This document shows, one piece after another, positions 1 to 8,752 of a DNA stretch of 43,989 bases. The stretch's first letter is position 1; every line of letters starts with the position of its first letter. This stretch comes from Microterricola pindariensis (GTDB lineage: Bacteria; Actinomycetota; Actinomycetes; Actinomycetales; Microbacteriaceae). A program made the position numbers and the translations under genes. The notes under the pieces were generated by a model. It was not told the origin of the DNA. It searched no databases and worked only from the letters and a program-made list of their open reading frames with translations. The stretch spans positions 1-43,989 of the forward strand of contig NZ_MPZN01000028.1 of NCBI RefSeq assembly GCF_002936985.1, read 5' to 3'.

Positions 1-636
1 GACGGCCTCCTTGTCGCCGTGCACGACGTTGAAGACTCCGTCGGGCAGGCCGGCGTCCTTGAGCATCTGGGCCATGAAGTTGGCCGCGGACGGGTCCTTC
101 TCCGAGGGCTTCAGCACGACCGTGTTCCCGGCCGCGATGGCCAGCGGGAAGAACCAGAGCGGCACCATCGCGGGGAAGTTGAACGGGCTGATGATGCCGA
201 CGACGCCGACCGGCTGCTTGAGCGAGTACACGTCGACGCCGGTGGAGACGTTCTCGGAGTAGTCGCCCTTCATCAGGGTCGGCATGCTGCAGGCGTACTC
301 GACGACCTCGAGGCCGCGGGCGATCTCGCCTGCGGCATCCGAGAGCACCTTGCCGTGCTCGTTGGTGAGGATCGCGGCCAGCTCGGGGGTGCGCTTGTGC
401 AGCAGCTCGCGGAAGTTGAACATGATGTTCTGCCGCTTGGCGATCGACATGTCGCGCCAGGCCGGGAGGGCGGCCTTGGCTGCCGCGACCACGGTGTCGA
501 CGTCGGCGGTGCTGGCCATCAGCACGTTCTTCTCTGCGACGCCGCGGGCCGGGTTGAAGACGGGTGCGGTGCGCGTGGAGGTTCCGGCTGCGGGTGCGCC
601 ATTGACCCAGTGCTGGACGGTGGGGATTTCGGACAT
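1..636 (-). CDS. mmsA: CoA-acylating methylmalonate/malonate-semialdehyde dehydrogenase, 3'-truncated by window edge
   Basis: The first 212 codons of an aldehyde dehydrogenase of the MmsA type are present; the family is about 500 residues, so the C-terminal half with the catalytic cysteine lies outside the window. Visible family features are the N-terminal NAD-binding half, FNFP at residues 152-155 and KPSEKDP at 176-182 (the Lys that binds the cofactor phosphate region). Family enzymes convert (methyl)malonate semialdehyde to acetyl-CoA or propionyl-CoA with NAD and CoA in the cytoplasm. It lies 49 bases downstream of a class III aminotransferase and ends a run of pyrimidine-degradation genes, so malonate semialdehyde from beta-alanine, or its methyl homologue from thymine, is the inferred substrate. 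Start chosen at the ATG at 636, giving the usual N-terminus. Valine catabolism is the alternative role. Confidence 0.9.
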   Translation of the reverse strand, partial: MSEIPTVQHWVNGAPAAGTSTRTAPVFNPARGVAEKNVLMASTADVDTVVAAAKAALPAWRDMSIAKRQNIMFNFRELLHKRTPELAAILTNEHGKVLSDAAGEIARGLEVVEYACSMPTLMKGDYSENVSTGVDVYSLKQPVGVVGIISPFNFPAMVPLWFFPLAIAAGNTVVLKPSEKDPSAANFMAQMLKDAGLPDGVFNVVHGDKEAV

Positions 637-685
637 TGCGGTGTGTTTCCTATTCTTTTCTGGTGAAAATCTGTGGTGCCGGGCT

Positions 686-2008
686 TTAGCCGAGCAGGTC
701 GAGGGAGAGCACCTCGTCGTAGATGGCCATCGCCTCGGCGACCTCCTCCGGCGTGACGACGCACGGCGGCACGACGTGGATGCGGTTCTCGGCCAGGAAG
801 GGCAGCAGGCCGCGCGCGACGAGCTCCTTCTTGATCCGGCCCATCACGGCGCCGCTGACCGGCTCGCGGGTGGCCCGGTCGGCCACCAGCTCGACGGCCC
901 AGAAGACGCCCTCGCCGCGCACCTCGCCGATGATGTCGTGCTTCTCGGCCAGGGCGGTCAGGCCGGGGCCGATGTGCTCGCGACCGACGGATGCCGCGTT
1001 CTCGATGATGCCCTCCGAGGCCATCGTGTCGAGGGCGGCGACGATCGAGGCCATCGCCAGCGGGTGGCCGCTGTAGGTGAGGCCACCGGGGAACACCCGG
1101 TCGTTGAAGAAGTCGGCGATCGGGTCGCTGATGACCACGCCACCGACCGGAACGTAGCCGGAGTTGACGCCCTTGGCGAAGGTGATCAGGTCGGGGACGA
1201 CGTCGTAGCCGTCGAAGGCGAACCAGCGGCCGGTGCGGCCGAAGCCGCACATGACCTCGTCGAGGATGAGCAGGATGCCGTGGCGGGTGGCGAGCTCGCG
1301 CACGCCGGCCAGGTAGCCGGGCGGCGGCAGCAGCACGCCGGCCGTGCCGGGGATGGTCTCCAGCAGGATCGCCGCGATCGACGACGGTCCCTCGCTCAGG
1401 ATGACCCGCTCGAGGTGGCGGAGAGCACGCTCCGCCTCCTGCTCCGGCGTGCTCGACCAGAAGTCGCTGCGGTAGGCGTAGGGGCCGAAGAAGTGCACGT
1501 GGCCCGTGGCGTACTCGTTGGGGATGCGGCGCCAGTCCCCGGTGGCGACAACGGCCGAGCCGGTGTTGCCGTGGTACGAGCGGTAGGTGCTGAGCACCTT
1601 GTCGCGGCCGGTGAACTGGCGTGCCATGCGGATCGCGTTCTCGTTGGCATCCGCCCCACCGTTGGTGAAGAAGACCCTGTTGAAGCCCTCCGGTGCACGA
1701 TCGGCGATGCGCTTTGCTGCCTCGCCGCGGGCCAGGTTGGCGGTCGCGGGGGCGATGGTGGCGAGCAGGCTGGCCTGCTCCTGGATGGCGGAGATGACCG
1801 CGGGGTGCTGGTGCCCGATGTTGACATTCACCAGCTGGCTCGAGAAGTCGAGGTAGCTGGTCCCTTCATGGTTCCAGACCCGCGACCCCCTGCCGCCTGC
1901 AATCACGAACGGCGCGAGCGCGGCCTGCGCCGACCACGAGTGGAAGACGTGGCGCTGATCGAGCTCGGCCGTGATGGCGTCGAGATCGGGGTTGGATGTT
2001 TCGAGCAT
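686..2008 (-). CDS. Class III (omega) aminotransferase, probably beta-alanine:pyruvate type
   Basis: A 440-residue PLP-dependent class III aminotransferase of full family length. The PLP elements are visible: GG at 117-118, YHG at 145-147, the Asp-Glu pair at 250-251 (ILDEVMCGFGRTG) and the Schiff-base lysine K279 in TFAKGVNSGY. The family moves an omega amino group from beta-alanine, GABA or similar amines to pyruvate or 2-oxoglutarate. Because the operon makes beta-alanine (dihydropyrimidinase plus ureido-amidase) and the next gene is a semialdehyde dehydrogenase, I infer beta-alanine or 3-aminoisobutyrate to the semialdehyde. An AAAGG ribosome site precedes the ATG at 2008. A strong hairpin lies just upstream, so expression may be set partly separately from the transporter genes. 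Exact substrate cannot be read from the sequence. Confidence 0.9.
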   Translation of the reverse strand: MLETSNPDLDAITAELDQRHVFHSWSAQAALAPFVIAGGRGSRVWNHEGTSYLDFSSQLVNVNIGHQHPAVISAIQEQASLLATIAPATANLARGEAAKRIADRAPEGFNRVFFTNGGADANENAIRMARQFTGRDKVLSTYRSYHGNTGSAVVATGDWRRIPNEYATGHVHFFGPYAYRSDFWSSTPEQEAERALRHLERVILSEGPSSIAAILLETIPGTAGVLLPPPGYLAGVRELATRHGILLILDEVMCGFGRTGRWFAFDGYDVVPDLITFAKGVNSGYVPVGGVVISDPIADFFNDRVFPGGLTYSGHPLAMASIVAALDTMASEGIIENAASVGREHIGPGLTALAEKHDIIGEVRGEGVFWAVELVADRATREPVSGAVMGRIKKELVARGLLPFLAENRIHVVPPCVVTPEEVAEAMAIYDEVLSLDLLG

Positions 2009-2044
2009 GTGTTGCTGCCTTTCGGTGTTTCTGTGAGTGGTTCC

Positions 2045-2076
2045 GACAGGCCCAGCCGGCGGTGGCTGGGCCTGTC
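2045..2076. terminator. Perfect 13-bp intercistronic hairpin
   Basis: GACAGGCCCAGCC (2045-2057) pairs perfectly with 2064-2076 around a 6-base loop. It lies between the end of the solute-binding-protein gene (2086) and the aminotransferase start (2008). There is no T-run after it in either direction, so it is either a G+C-rich terminator/attenuator or an mRNA-stabilising 3' structure of the transporter part of the operon. Confidence 0.6.
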
Positions 2077-2085
2077 GAATCCGGT

Positions 2086-3255
2086 TTAGTTGCCGCCCTC
2101 GGCGAGGGTGACGGTGATGGGCTTGAAACTCTCGCCCGTCACATCGACTCCCTCAGCCTTGAGTTCGTCGAGTGCTTTGGTGATCCAGTCGTTGGACCAT
2201 GCGGATGCCGGCGGCTCCTTCGTGATCGGGGAGGCCCCGGTCTCGTTGACGGCCGAGAGTGCACCCTTGACGGTGGCGTCCCAGGCGGCCTCGTCGATCA
2301 CGCCGATGCCATCCGGTGCCGGCCAGATCAGCTTGTTGGTCTCGTTGACCATCCACAGCTCGTGGCTGGGGCCCCAGTTGGACCCTGCCGCGATGGTGAT
2401 CGCCGAGGCCTCCTCCGGGTTCTCCGCCGCGTAGATCCAGCCCTTGACGACGGCCTTGAGGAACTTGACCGTGGTGTCCTGGTAGGCGGTGTCGCTCTCG
2501 AGCCGGGCGGTGTCGGCCCAGATCGCGTCCTGCAGCATGGCGCCGACCGTGTCCTGGTAGCTGATCACGTTGAAGTCGGCATCCGTGTACTGCTTGCCGG
2601 TCTCGGGGTTGACGGCCTCGAGCAGCTGCGCGTACTCGTTGTAGGTCATCGCCTGCGCGGCGTCGATGTCACCCTGCAGGAAGGCGTTCATGTTGAAGTC
2701 CTGCGTGATGATCTGCACGGTGGAGGAGTCCAGGCCGTCCGCTGCCATGGCCGCGAAGATCTCCCACTCGTTGCCGAAGCCCCAGGAGCCGATCTTCTTG
2801 CCCTCGAAGTCGGCGACCGAGTCGATGCCGGAATCCGCCCACGACACCTGCAGGGTGCCGGAGCGCTGGAAGATCTGCGCGATGTCGGTGATGTTGGCGC
2901 CGGCCTCGACCGAGCCGAGCGCCTTCGGCACCCAGGCGATCGCGTAGTCGACGTCGCCGTTGGCGAGGGCGTCCTGCGGCACGATGTCGCCGCCGGACGG
3001 GATGATCTCGACGTCCAGGCCCTCGTCGGCGAAGTAGCCCTGATCGGCGGCGGCGAAGTAGCCGGCGAACTGGCCCTGCGGCAGCCACTGCAGCTGGAGC
3101 TTGACCGCGGTGGTGGCGTCGCCGCCGCCAGCGCCATCGGTCGAGCCACCCGAACCTCCGGAGGTGTCGCCAGAACCGGAACAAGCGGAGAGTACGAGCG
3201 CTGCCGACAGTGTGAGCGCGCCCAGTGTCGCGAGGCGACGTGTGCTGTGTTTCAT
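2086..3255 (-). CDS. NMT1/SsuA-type ABC importer solute-binding lipoprotein
   Basis: A 389-residue exported lipoprotein: a basic N-region, a hydrophobic stretch and the lipobox LSAC with the lipidated Cys at residue 25, then a Gly/Ser linker and an NMT1/THI5/SsuA-like periplasmic binding fold starting near LQLQWLPQGQFAGYFAA. This family binds small heterocycles and sulfonates (thiamine pyrimidine precursors, riboflavin, taurine, hydantoins). It follows two permeases and an ATPase of the matching class. With dihydropyrimidinase and ureido-amidase upstream in the same orientation, a pyrimidine, dihydropyrimidine or hydantoin ligand is inferred. AAAGGA sits just before the ATG at 3255. The 105-base gap from the preceding gene is larger than elsewhere in the transporter block and holds a hairpin. 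Confidence 0.9.
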   Translation of the reverse strand: MKHSTRRLATLGALTLSAALVLSACSGSGDTSGGSGGSTDGAGGGDATTAVKLQLQWLPQGQFAGYFAAADQGYFADEGLDVEIIPSGGDIVPQDALANGDVDYAIAWVPKALGSVEAGANITDIAQIFQRSGTLQVSWADSGIDSVADFEGKKIGSWGFGNEWEIFAAMAADGLDSSTVQIITQDFNMNAFLQGDIDAAQAMTYNEYAQLLEAVNPETGKQYTDADFNVISYQDTVGAMLQDAIWADTARLESDTAYQDTTVKFLKAVVKGWIYAAENPEEASAITIAAGSNWGPSHELWMVNETNKLIWPAPDGIGVIDEAAWDATVKGALSAVNETGASPITKEPPASAWSNDWITKALDELKAEGVDVTGESFKPITVTLAEGGN

Positions 3256-3360
3256 TTCAGTCCTTTCCCTGCTCTCAGTGGTGCCTGTGTTGCCATGCGT
3301 TGTGTTGAGTTGCCTTGTGTTGCCTGCCCCTGGCCCGTCGGGCCCGGGGACGTGTGTGGG
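3256..3360. other. Transporter intercistronic gap with GC hairpin and TGTGTTG repeats
   Basis: A 105-base gap. At 3328-3348 two 10-base arms (CCCTGGCCCG and CGGGCCCGGG) pair with one mismatch and a single-base centre. Between about 3284 and 3325 the heptamer TGTGTTG or a close variant recurs four times, a low-complexity tract unlike its surroundings. The hairpin between the permease and the binding protein could set their relative mRNA amounts, as is common in ABC importer operons; that role is inferred. Confidence 0.45.
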
Positions 3361-4182
3361 CTACGAACCACCCCCGCGCCGGTTGGCGAGGCGTTCGAGC
3401 GCGAGCGTCGCGACGTAGAAAAGGAGGCCGAGCACGATGGATGCGACGACGTAGGCCCACGCCCTGGCGTAGGCGCTGGACGCGGCCGACGTCGAGATGA
3501 GGCCGCCCAGGCCGCCGCGCGGGCCGCCGAAGTACTCGGCGACGAGGGCCGAGATCACGGCCAGCGAGGAGGCGATGCGGATGCCGGTGAAGATGAACGG
3601 CTTCGCCGTCGGCAGCGTCACGGTGCGCAGCACCTGGCCGGGGCTGGCCGCGTACACCCGCATCAGGTCGCGGTGCACGGCGCGGGTCTGCCGGAACCCG
3701 CGCAGCGTGTTGATGAACACGGGCACGAAGGTGGCCAGCGCCGCGATGGCCTGCCGGCTGAACTGGCTGTCCGCGCCGAACATCGAGTTCAGCACCGGGG
3801 CCAGGGCCACGATCGGGATGACGGCGATCGAGGCGACGATCGGCGCGCTCATGCCGTCGACCAGCCGCGAGTTCGCGGCGAGCGCCGCCAGGCCGATGCC
3901 GAGGATCGAGCCGACGAGCAGTCCGATCAGGGCGTTCATGCCGGTGATGTACATGGCGGAGAGGATCGAGGGCAGGTACTCGACGAACTGGGTGGCGATG
4001 GATGCCGGGCTCGGCAGCAGGTACTCGCTGACGCCGACCACGGTCACCAGGAACTGCCAGCCGCCGAGCACGATCGCGCCGACCGCGACGGGCGCGATGA
4101 TGCGCAGCCACGACTCGGTGCGCGCGCTCATCGCCTTCCGGCCGGGGGCCGTGCCCCGTCTCGATACCGCCGCCGTGCTCAT
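3361..4182 (-). CDS. ABC importer permease (SsuC/ThiX class)
   Basis: A 273-residue BPD_transp_1-type inner-membrane permease with about six hydrophobic segments and the EAA-loop region around LMRVYAASPGQVLRTVTLP. It pairs with the ATPase and the second permease next door to form a heterodimeric channel. The ATG at 4182 was chosen because it overlaps the stop of the ATPase gene by one base (TGATG), implying translational coupling; a second ATG at codon 18 is possible. Codons 5-9 lie on GTATCGAGAC, the core of the repeat that invades the other permease, so the short N-terminal tail may also derive from a repeat remnant. Substrate inferred from the operon: a pyrimidine-related compound. Confidence 0.9.
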   Translation of the reverse strand: MSTAAVSRRGTAPGRKAMSARTESWLRIIAPVAVGAIVLGGWQFLVTVVGVSEYLLPSPASIATQFVEYLPSILSAMYITGMNALIGLLVGSILGIGLAALAANSRLVDGMSAPIVASIAVIPIVALAPVLNSMFGADSQFSRQAIAALATFVPVFINTLRGFRQTRAVHRDLMRVYAASPGQVLRTVTLPTAKPFIFTGIRIASSLAVISALVAEYFGGPRGGLGGLISTSAASSAYARAWAYVVASIVLGLLFYVATLALERLANRRGGGS

Positions 4183-5066
4183 CAGCGCGTCTCCGCCCCG
4201 CGCACGGGCGCGGAGGCCGCGACGGAGCCGGTGGCCAGGCCACCCGTGGCGATGCCGCCGCCCGGGTTGCCGCCGTGCAGCGCCTCGCGCACCGCGGTGA
4301 TCATCTCGAAGTAGCGGGTGTCCTCGCGGAGGGACTCGGTGCGCTCGCCGTCCAGGCGCATCGGCACGATCTCCTGGATCCGGCCGGGGCGGGCCGACAT
4401 GACGACCACCCGGTCGGAGAGGTACACCGCCTCGGGGATGGAGTGGGTGACGAACACGACGGCGGCCTGGGTCTCGGCGCAGATGCGCACCAGCTCCGTC
4501 TGCATCCGCTCCCTGGTCATCTCGTCGAGCGCGCCGAACGGCTCGTCCATGAGCAACAGGCTCGGGCTCTCCGCCAGCGAGCGGGCGATGGCGACGCGCT
4601 GCTGCATGCCGCCAGAGAGCTGGTCCGGGTAGCGGTCGGCGAACTCGGTGAGCCCGACCATGCTCAGCAGCTCGGCCACCCGGGCAGCGCGGGCGGCGCT
4701 GCCGACCCCGTGCAGCTCGAGCGGCAGGCCCACGTTGGCGGCGACCGTGCGCCAGGGCAGCAGGCCGGCCTGTTGGAAGGCGATGCCGTAGTCCTGGTCG
4801 AGGCGCGCCTGGCCCGCGCTCTTGCCGAAGACGGCGACGCTGCCCGCGGTGGGCTGGTCGAGGTCGGCGATGATGCGCATCAGGGTGGACTTGCCGCACC
4901 CGCTCGGCCCGATCAGCGATACGAACTCGCCGGCCTTGACCGTGAGGTTGATGCCCTGCAGCGCGTGCACCTGTCCGCTGCGGGTGTCGAAGGTCTTGTC
5001 GACGCCGGTGACGGTGACGGCGTCGGCGGTTGTCTGAGACGGTGCGCCGTGCTGAGCCTGGTTCAT
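4182..5066 (-). CDS. ABC importer ATP-binding protein (SsuB/TauB class)
   Basis: A 294-residue ABC ATPase. Walker A GPSGCGKST at 53-61, signature LSGGMQQR at 150-157 and Walker B LLLMDE at 170-175 are all intact, followed by the switch His in FVTHS. The sequence most resembles nitrate/sulfonate/taurine/hydantoin-type importer ATPases. It energises the two adjacent permeases at the cytoplasmic membrane. Its start (ATG at 5066) overlaps the upstream permease stop by four bases (ATGA), and its own stop touches the downstream permease start, so all three are probably translationally coupled. The C-terminal 25 residues are Gly/Ala-rich and probably a disordered tail. Confidence 0.93.
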   Translation of the reverse strand: MNQAQHGAPSQTTADAVTVTGVDKTFDTRSGQVHALQGINLTVKAGEFVSLIGPSGCGKSTLMRIIADLDQPTAGSVAVFGKSAGQARLDQDYGIAFQQAGLLPWRTVAANVGLPLELHGVGSAARAARVAELLSMVGLTEFADRYPDQLSGGMQQRVAIARSLAESPSLLLMDEPFGALDEMTRERMQTELVRICAETQAAVVFVTHSIPEAVYLSDRVVVMSARPGRIQEIVPMRLDGERTESLREDTRYFEMITAVREALHGGNPGGGIATGGLATGSVAASAPVRGAETR

Positions 5067-6148
5067 GCGTTGACCTCCACGCGTCGGTAGTTCTTGAGGA
5101 AGACGCCGAGCAGGGCGATCGAGCCCGCCACGACGAGGCCGAGCACGATGGCGCCGAAGATCGGCCCCCAGGCCTTGGCCGGGTCGCCGCTGGCCTGACC
5201 GGCGTACTGGATGAGGATGCGGCCGAGGCCGCCCTGCAGGCCCGTCGACACCTCGGCGACGACGGCGCCGATGACGGCGTTGGCCGCGCCGAGGCGCAGC
5301 GCCGGCAGCAGGTAGGGCACGGATGCCGGCACGCGCAGCTTGACGAGGGTGCGCCACCAGCCGATGCCGTAGCTGCGCATCAGCTCGGTGTGGATCACGT
5401 CCGGCGACTGCAGGCCGCGCAGCGCGCCGATCGCGATCGGGAAGAAGGCGAGGTAGCTGGCGATGAGGGCGACCGACATCCAGTCGGCCCACTCGAAGCC
5501 GCCGATCTGGATCTTGGAGCCCCAGCTGCGCACGATCGGCGCGAAGGCGATGAGCGGAACGGTCTGGCTGAGGATGATCCAGGGCAGCAGGCCCCACTCG
5601 GCCAGCCGCCAGCGCAGCATCACCAGGGCGAGCCCGACGCCGACGACGAGGCCGACCAGCCAGCCGACCGCGGCGATGCCGAGCGTGACGAGCGCGCCGG
5701 CGCCGACGGCGGCCCAGAGCGGCGCAGCCCCCTCGGCCCGGGTGACCGGCTCGAACAGCCGGGCGAGCATGTCCCAGATGTGCGGCATGGCGAGGTCGGT
5801 GGTGCGCGGCAGCACTCGGAGCCCGCCGATCACGACGCCGTCGGCGGGGGCGAGCAGCTTGTAGAGCTCCCAGACGATCACGATCGCGGCCAGGCCGAGC
5901 GCGCCGTACGCCCACACCTGCAGCTCCCGGGCGCCGCGCGGTGTCTGGCGCGCCTTGGTCTCGATACGCTCGTTCCTCGCTACTCGGCCGGCGGGGTTTC
6001 CGCGGCCGGCGGGGTTTCCGCGGCCGGCGGGGTTTTCGACCCCCGACCGTTGGTCGAGTAGGCCGCCCGCGGCCGTATCGAGACCCGGCGGCCCGGCCTC
6101 AGGCCCAGGCCGCAGGCCCTCCGTTTCTGCTCCAGTGGTCATGGTCAT
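5063..6148 (-). CDS. ABC importer permease with repeat-derived N-terminal extension
   Basis: A 361-residue permease of the same class as its partner at 3361, about 90 residues longer. The extra length is at the N-terminus: residues 21-64 are translated from a composite intergenic-type repeat (5957-6088), giving ENPAGRGNPAGRGNPAGRV and VARNERIET, which are low-complexity peptides seen also in out-of-frame readings of the repeat cluster near 26 kb. The membrane part begins near residue 79 (VWAYGALGLAAIVIVWELYK). Start ATG at 6148 overlaps the previous gene stop (ATGA 6145-6148). Either the extension is tolerated as a cytoplasmic tail or translation really starts further in; the four-base overlap favours the long form. 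Inferred role: second half of the pyrimidine-compound channel. Confidence 0.88.
   Translation of the reverse strand: MTMTTGAETEGLRPGPEAGPPGLDTAAGGLLDQRSGVENPAGRGNPAGRGNPAGRVARNERIETKARQTPRGARELQVWAYGALGLAAIVIVWELYKLLAPADGVVIGGLRVLPRTTDLAMPHIWDMLARLFEPVTRAEGAAPLWAAVGAGALVTLGIAAVGWLVGLVVGVGLALVMLRWRLAEWGLLPWIILSQTVPLIAFAPIVRSWGSKIQIGGFEWADWMSVALIASYLAFFPIAIGALRGLQSPDVIHTELMRSYGIGWWRTLVKLRVPASVPYLLPALRLGAANAVIGAVVAEVSTGLQGGLGRILIQYAGQASGDPAKAWGPIFGAIVLGLVVAGSIALLGVFLKNYRRVEVNA
5957..6088. repeat. Composite palindromic repeat inside a permease gene
   Basis: Three parts: (i) an R-type element starting GGTCTCGATACGCTCG at 5957; (ii) three 18-base direct repeats (5985-6002, 6003-6020, 6021-6038; unit cggccggcggggtttccg, third copy one base changed); (iii) an L-type element at 6052-6088 starting GGTCGAGTAGG and ending GTATCGAGACCCGG, with inner hairpin GGCCGC/GCGGCC. 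R and L share ends in opposite orientation. The whole tract is open in the permease frame. The same R and L elements recur at 25.9-26.3 kb outside genes. Confidence 0.9.
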
Positions 6149-7161
6149 GCCTTGGCCGTGATGTGATCGCTGAGGGCCGGGATCACGGTCTCCCCGTAGA
6201 CCCGCAGCGTCTCTTCCTTGTTGTCGTGCTGCAGGTAGCCGGCGAACTGGTCGACGCCGAGCGCCTTGAGCGCCTCGAGCTTCTCGATGTGCTCCTTGGC
6301 GGTGCCCAGCAGGCAGAAGCGGTCGACGATGTCGTCCGGCACGAAGCTGGCGTGCGTGTTGCCCGAGCGGCCGTGCTCGTTGTAGTCGTAGCCCTCGCGC
6401 GCCTTGATGTAGTCGGTGAGGGCTTCGGGGATCTCGCCGTGCGCGCCGTACTTGGCGACGATGTCGGCGACGTGGTTGCCGACCATGCCGCCGAACCAGC
6501 GGCACTGGTCGCGCATGTGCTCCCAGTCGTCGCCGATGTACATCGGGGCGGCGACGCAGAACTTGATCGACATCGGGTCGCGCCCGGCCGCCTCGGCCGC
6601 CGCCCGCACGGTCTTGATCATCCACGCGGCGATGTCGACATCCGCCAGCTGCAGGATGAAGCCGTCGCCGACCTCCCCCGTGAGCTTGAGCGCGAGCGGG
6701 CCGTATGCGGCCACCCAGACGTCGAGCTTGGATCCGACGCTCCACGGGAACTGCAGGGTGGCGCCGTTGTACTCGACCGAGCGGGAGTTGGCCAGCTCGC
6801 GGATGACGTGGATCGACTCGCGCAGGGTGGTCAGCGTGGTCGGCGCCCCGTTGGTGACGCGCACGGCGGAGTCGCCGCGGCCGATGCCGCAGATGGTGCG
6901 GTTGCCGTACATCTCATTGAGCGTGGCGTAGAGCGAGGCGGTGACCGTCCAGTCCCGGGTGGCCGGGTTGGTGACCATGGGGCCGACGATGACCTTGCGC
7001 GTCTCGGCCAGGATCTGGCTGTAGATGACGTAGGGTTCCTGCCAGAGCAGGTGCGAGTCGAAGGTCCACACATGGCTGAAGCCATGGTCCTCTGCCAGCT
7101 TGGCCAGCTGCACCGTGCGCGCCGAGGGTGGGTTGGTCTGCAGTACCGCTCCAAAATCCAT
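6145..7161 (-). CDS. Luciferase-like (LLM) F420/flavin-dependent oxidoreductase of the pyrimidine cluster
   Basis: A 338-residue bacterial-luciferase-fold TIM-barrel enzyme, typical full length, starting MDFGAVLQTNPPSARTVQLA. It belongs with what is usually annotated as an LLM-class F420-dependent oxidoreductase (the CPS_4043-like group, from memory). It lacks the SDHFQPW signature of the Fgd group; the matching stretch here is FDSHLLWQEPY. Such enzymes use F420 or FMN to move a hydride. It lies directly between dihydropyrimidinase and the importer and overlaps the permease by four bases, so a redox step on the pyrimidine ring, or monooxygenation of a related heterocycle, is inferred. A GGGAAC ribosome site precedes the ATG at 7161. 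Cofactor (F420 or FMN) cannot be decided by reading. Confidence 0.85.
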   Translation of the reverse strand: MDFGAVLQTNPPSARTVQLAKLAEDHGFSHVWTFDSHLLWQEPYVIYSQILAETRKVIVGPMVTNPATRDWTVTASLYATLNEMYGNRTICGIGRGDSAVRVTNGAPTTLTTLRESIHVIRELANSRSVEYNGATLQFPWSVGSKLDVWVAAYGPLALKLTGEVGDGFILQLADVDIAAWMIKTVRAAAEAAGRDPMSIKFCVAAPMYIGDDWEHMRDQCRWFGGMVGNHVADIVAKYGAHGEIPEALTDYIKAREGYDYNEHGRSGNTHASFVPDDIVDRFCLLGTAKEHIEKLEALKALGVDQFAGYLQHDNKEETLRVYGETVIPALSDHITAKA

Positions 7162-7248
7162 CTGGTTCCCGTTCCTTACGAAATGTGCCGATTCACGTCT
7201 GTGTGAGGGGCGGATGCCGGAGCCTCCGGCATCCGCCCGTTGCCGCTG

Positions 7249-8712
7249 CTAGATGAGGTACTGGCTGAGCCCGCGCCTCACAAACTGGCCATCGCCCTTC
7301 TGGCCGACGTACTGCCGGTCGGTGACGACCACCTTGCCGCGGGAGAGCACGGTGTCGACGTGGCCGTCGATCTCGTAGCCCTCCCAGGCGGAGTGGTCCA
7401 TGTTCATGTGGTGGCTGCGCCCGGTCGGGTTGCCGTCGGCGTCGACGGGGTAGCCGATCGAGGTGTGGCCGTTCGGGTCGTAGACGACGATGTCTGCGTC
7501 GGCACCCGGCTGGATGACGCCCTTCTTGCCGTACAGGCCGAACATGCGCGCCGGGGTGGTGCTCGTGATCTCCACCCAGCGCTCCAGCGTGATCTGCCCG
7601 TCGACGACGCCCTGGTAGAGCAGGTCCATGCGGTGCTCGACCGAGCCGATGCCGTTCGGGATCTTGGAGAAGTTGCCGAGCCCCAGGTCCTTCTGCCCCT
7701 TCATGCAGAACGGGCAGTGGTCGGTGGAGACCATCTGGATGTCGTTCGTGCGCAGGCTCTGCCACATGTGGTGCTGGTGGCCCTCCTCCTTGGAGCGCAG
7801 CGGCGTCGAGCACACCCACTTGGCGCCCTCGAAGGCGCCCCACTCGTCGCTCGAGGCGCCGAGCTGGTCCTCCAGCGAGAGGTAGAGGTACTGCGGGCAG
7901 GTCTCGCCGAACACGTTCTGGCCGTTGTCGCGGGCCGCGGCGAGCTGCTCGACGGCCTGCTTGGCCGAGACGTGCACCACGTACAGCGGCGCCCCAGTGA
8001 GGTTGGCGAGCATGATCGCCCGGTGCGTCGCCTCCTCCTCCATCTGCCAGGCGCGCGCCACCCCGTGGTAGTACGGGTCGGTCTTGCCCTGGGCGAGCAG
8101 CTGCTCGACGAGCACGTCGATGGCCGGGCCGTTCTCGGCGTGCATCATCGTCATCAGCCCGGTGTCGGCGGCGACCTGCATGGCGCGCAGGATCTGGGCG
8201 TCGTCGCTGTAGAACACGCCGGGGTAGGCCATGAACATCTTGTAGCTCGAGATGCCCTCGTCCGGGAGCCCGCGGAGCGCGAGCAGCGACTCCGGGTTCA
8301 CGTCGCCCACGATCTGGTGGAACGCGTAGTCGATCGCGCACTGCCCGGCGGCCATCCCGTGCCAGGTGGCCAGGCCGTCCTGCACCTTCTGGCCGTGGGT
8401 CTGCACGGCGAAGTCGATGATCGTCGTCGTGCCGCCCCAGGCGGCTGCCCGGGTGCCCGTCTCGAAGTTGTCGGATGCCGCGGTGCCGCCGAACGGCAGC
8501 GACATGTGCGTGTGCGCATCGATGCCGCCCGGGATCACGTACTTGCCGGTGGCGTCGATGACCGTGTCGACGCCGGCCGTCAGGTCGGTGCCGAGCAGCA
8601 CGCTGCCGCGCGCCAGCACCGCCACGATCTTCTCGCCGTCGACGAGCACGTCGGCATCCGCCCGGCCCGTGGAGGTGACCACGGTGCCGCCGGTGATGAG
8701 GGTCGTTGCCAT
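7249..8712 (-). CDS. hydA: Dihydropyrimidinase (D-hydantoinase)
   Basis: A 487-residue cyclic amidohydrolase with all metal-site elements of the family: the HTH pair H67 and H69 in GIDAHTHM, the lysine that is carbamylated in this family at K158 (SSYKMFMAY), H191 in HAENG, H247 in VVHVSA and D331 in STDHCPF. Family reaction: reversible hydrolysis of 5,6-dihydrouracil or dihydrothymine to N-carbamoyl-beta-alanine or its methyl homologue, in the cytoplasm. Its neighbour upstream is a carbon-nitrogen hydrolase fit for the next step. GAAGGGG precedes the ATG at 8712. Allantoinase is less likely because SSYKMFMAY and STDHCPF are typical of dihydropyrimidinase/hydantoinase. Confidence 0.93.
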   Translation of the reverse strand: MATTLITGGTVVTSTGRADADVLVDGEKIVAVLARGSVLLGTDLTAGVDTVIDATGKYVIPGGIDAHTHMSLPFGGTAASDNFETGTRAAAWGGTTTIIDFAVQTHGQKVQDGLATWHGMAAGQCAIDYAFHQIVGDVNPESLLALRGLPDEGISSYKMFMAYPGVFYSDDAQILRAMQVAADTGLMTMMHAENGPAIDVLVEQLLAQGKTDPYYHGVARAWQMEEEATHRAIMLANLTGAPLYVVHVSAKQAVEQLAAARDNGQNVFGETCPQYLYLSLEDQLGASSDEWGAFEGAKWVCSTPLRSKEEGHQHHMWQSLRTNDIQMVSTDHCPFCMKGQKDLGLGNFSKIPNGIGSVEHRMDLLYQGVVDGQITLERWVEITSTTPARMFGLYGKKGVIQPGADADIVVYDPNGHTSIGYPVDADGNPTGRSHHMNMDHSAWEGYEIDGHVDTVLSRGKVVVTDRQYVGQKGDGQFVRRGLSQYLI

Positions 8713-8752
8713 GTCTGTTCCCCTTCTCCTGCTCCTCTTTCCTGTTCGGCGG

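Noticed and set aside
5063-6148. Frameshift or assembly error in the long permease
   Set aside because: The frame is open throughout, overlaps at both ends are exact ATGA, and the extra residues are fully explained by the repeat.
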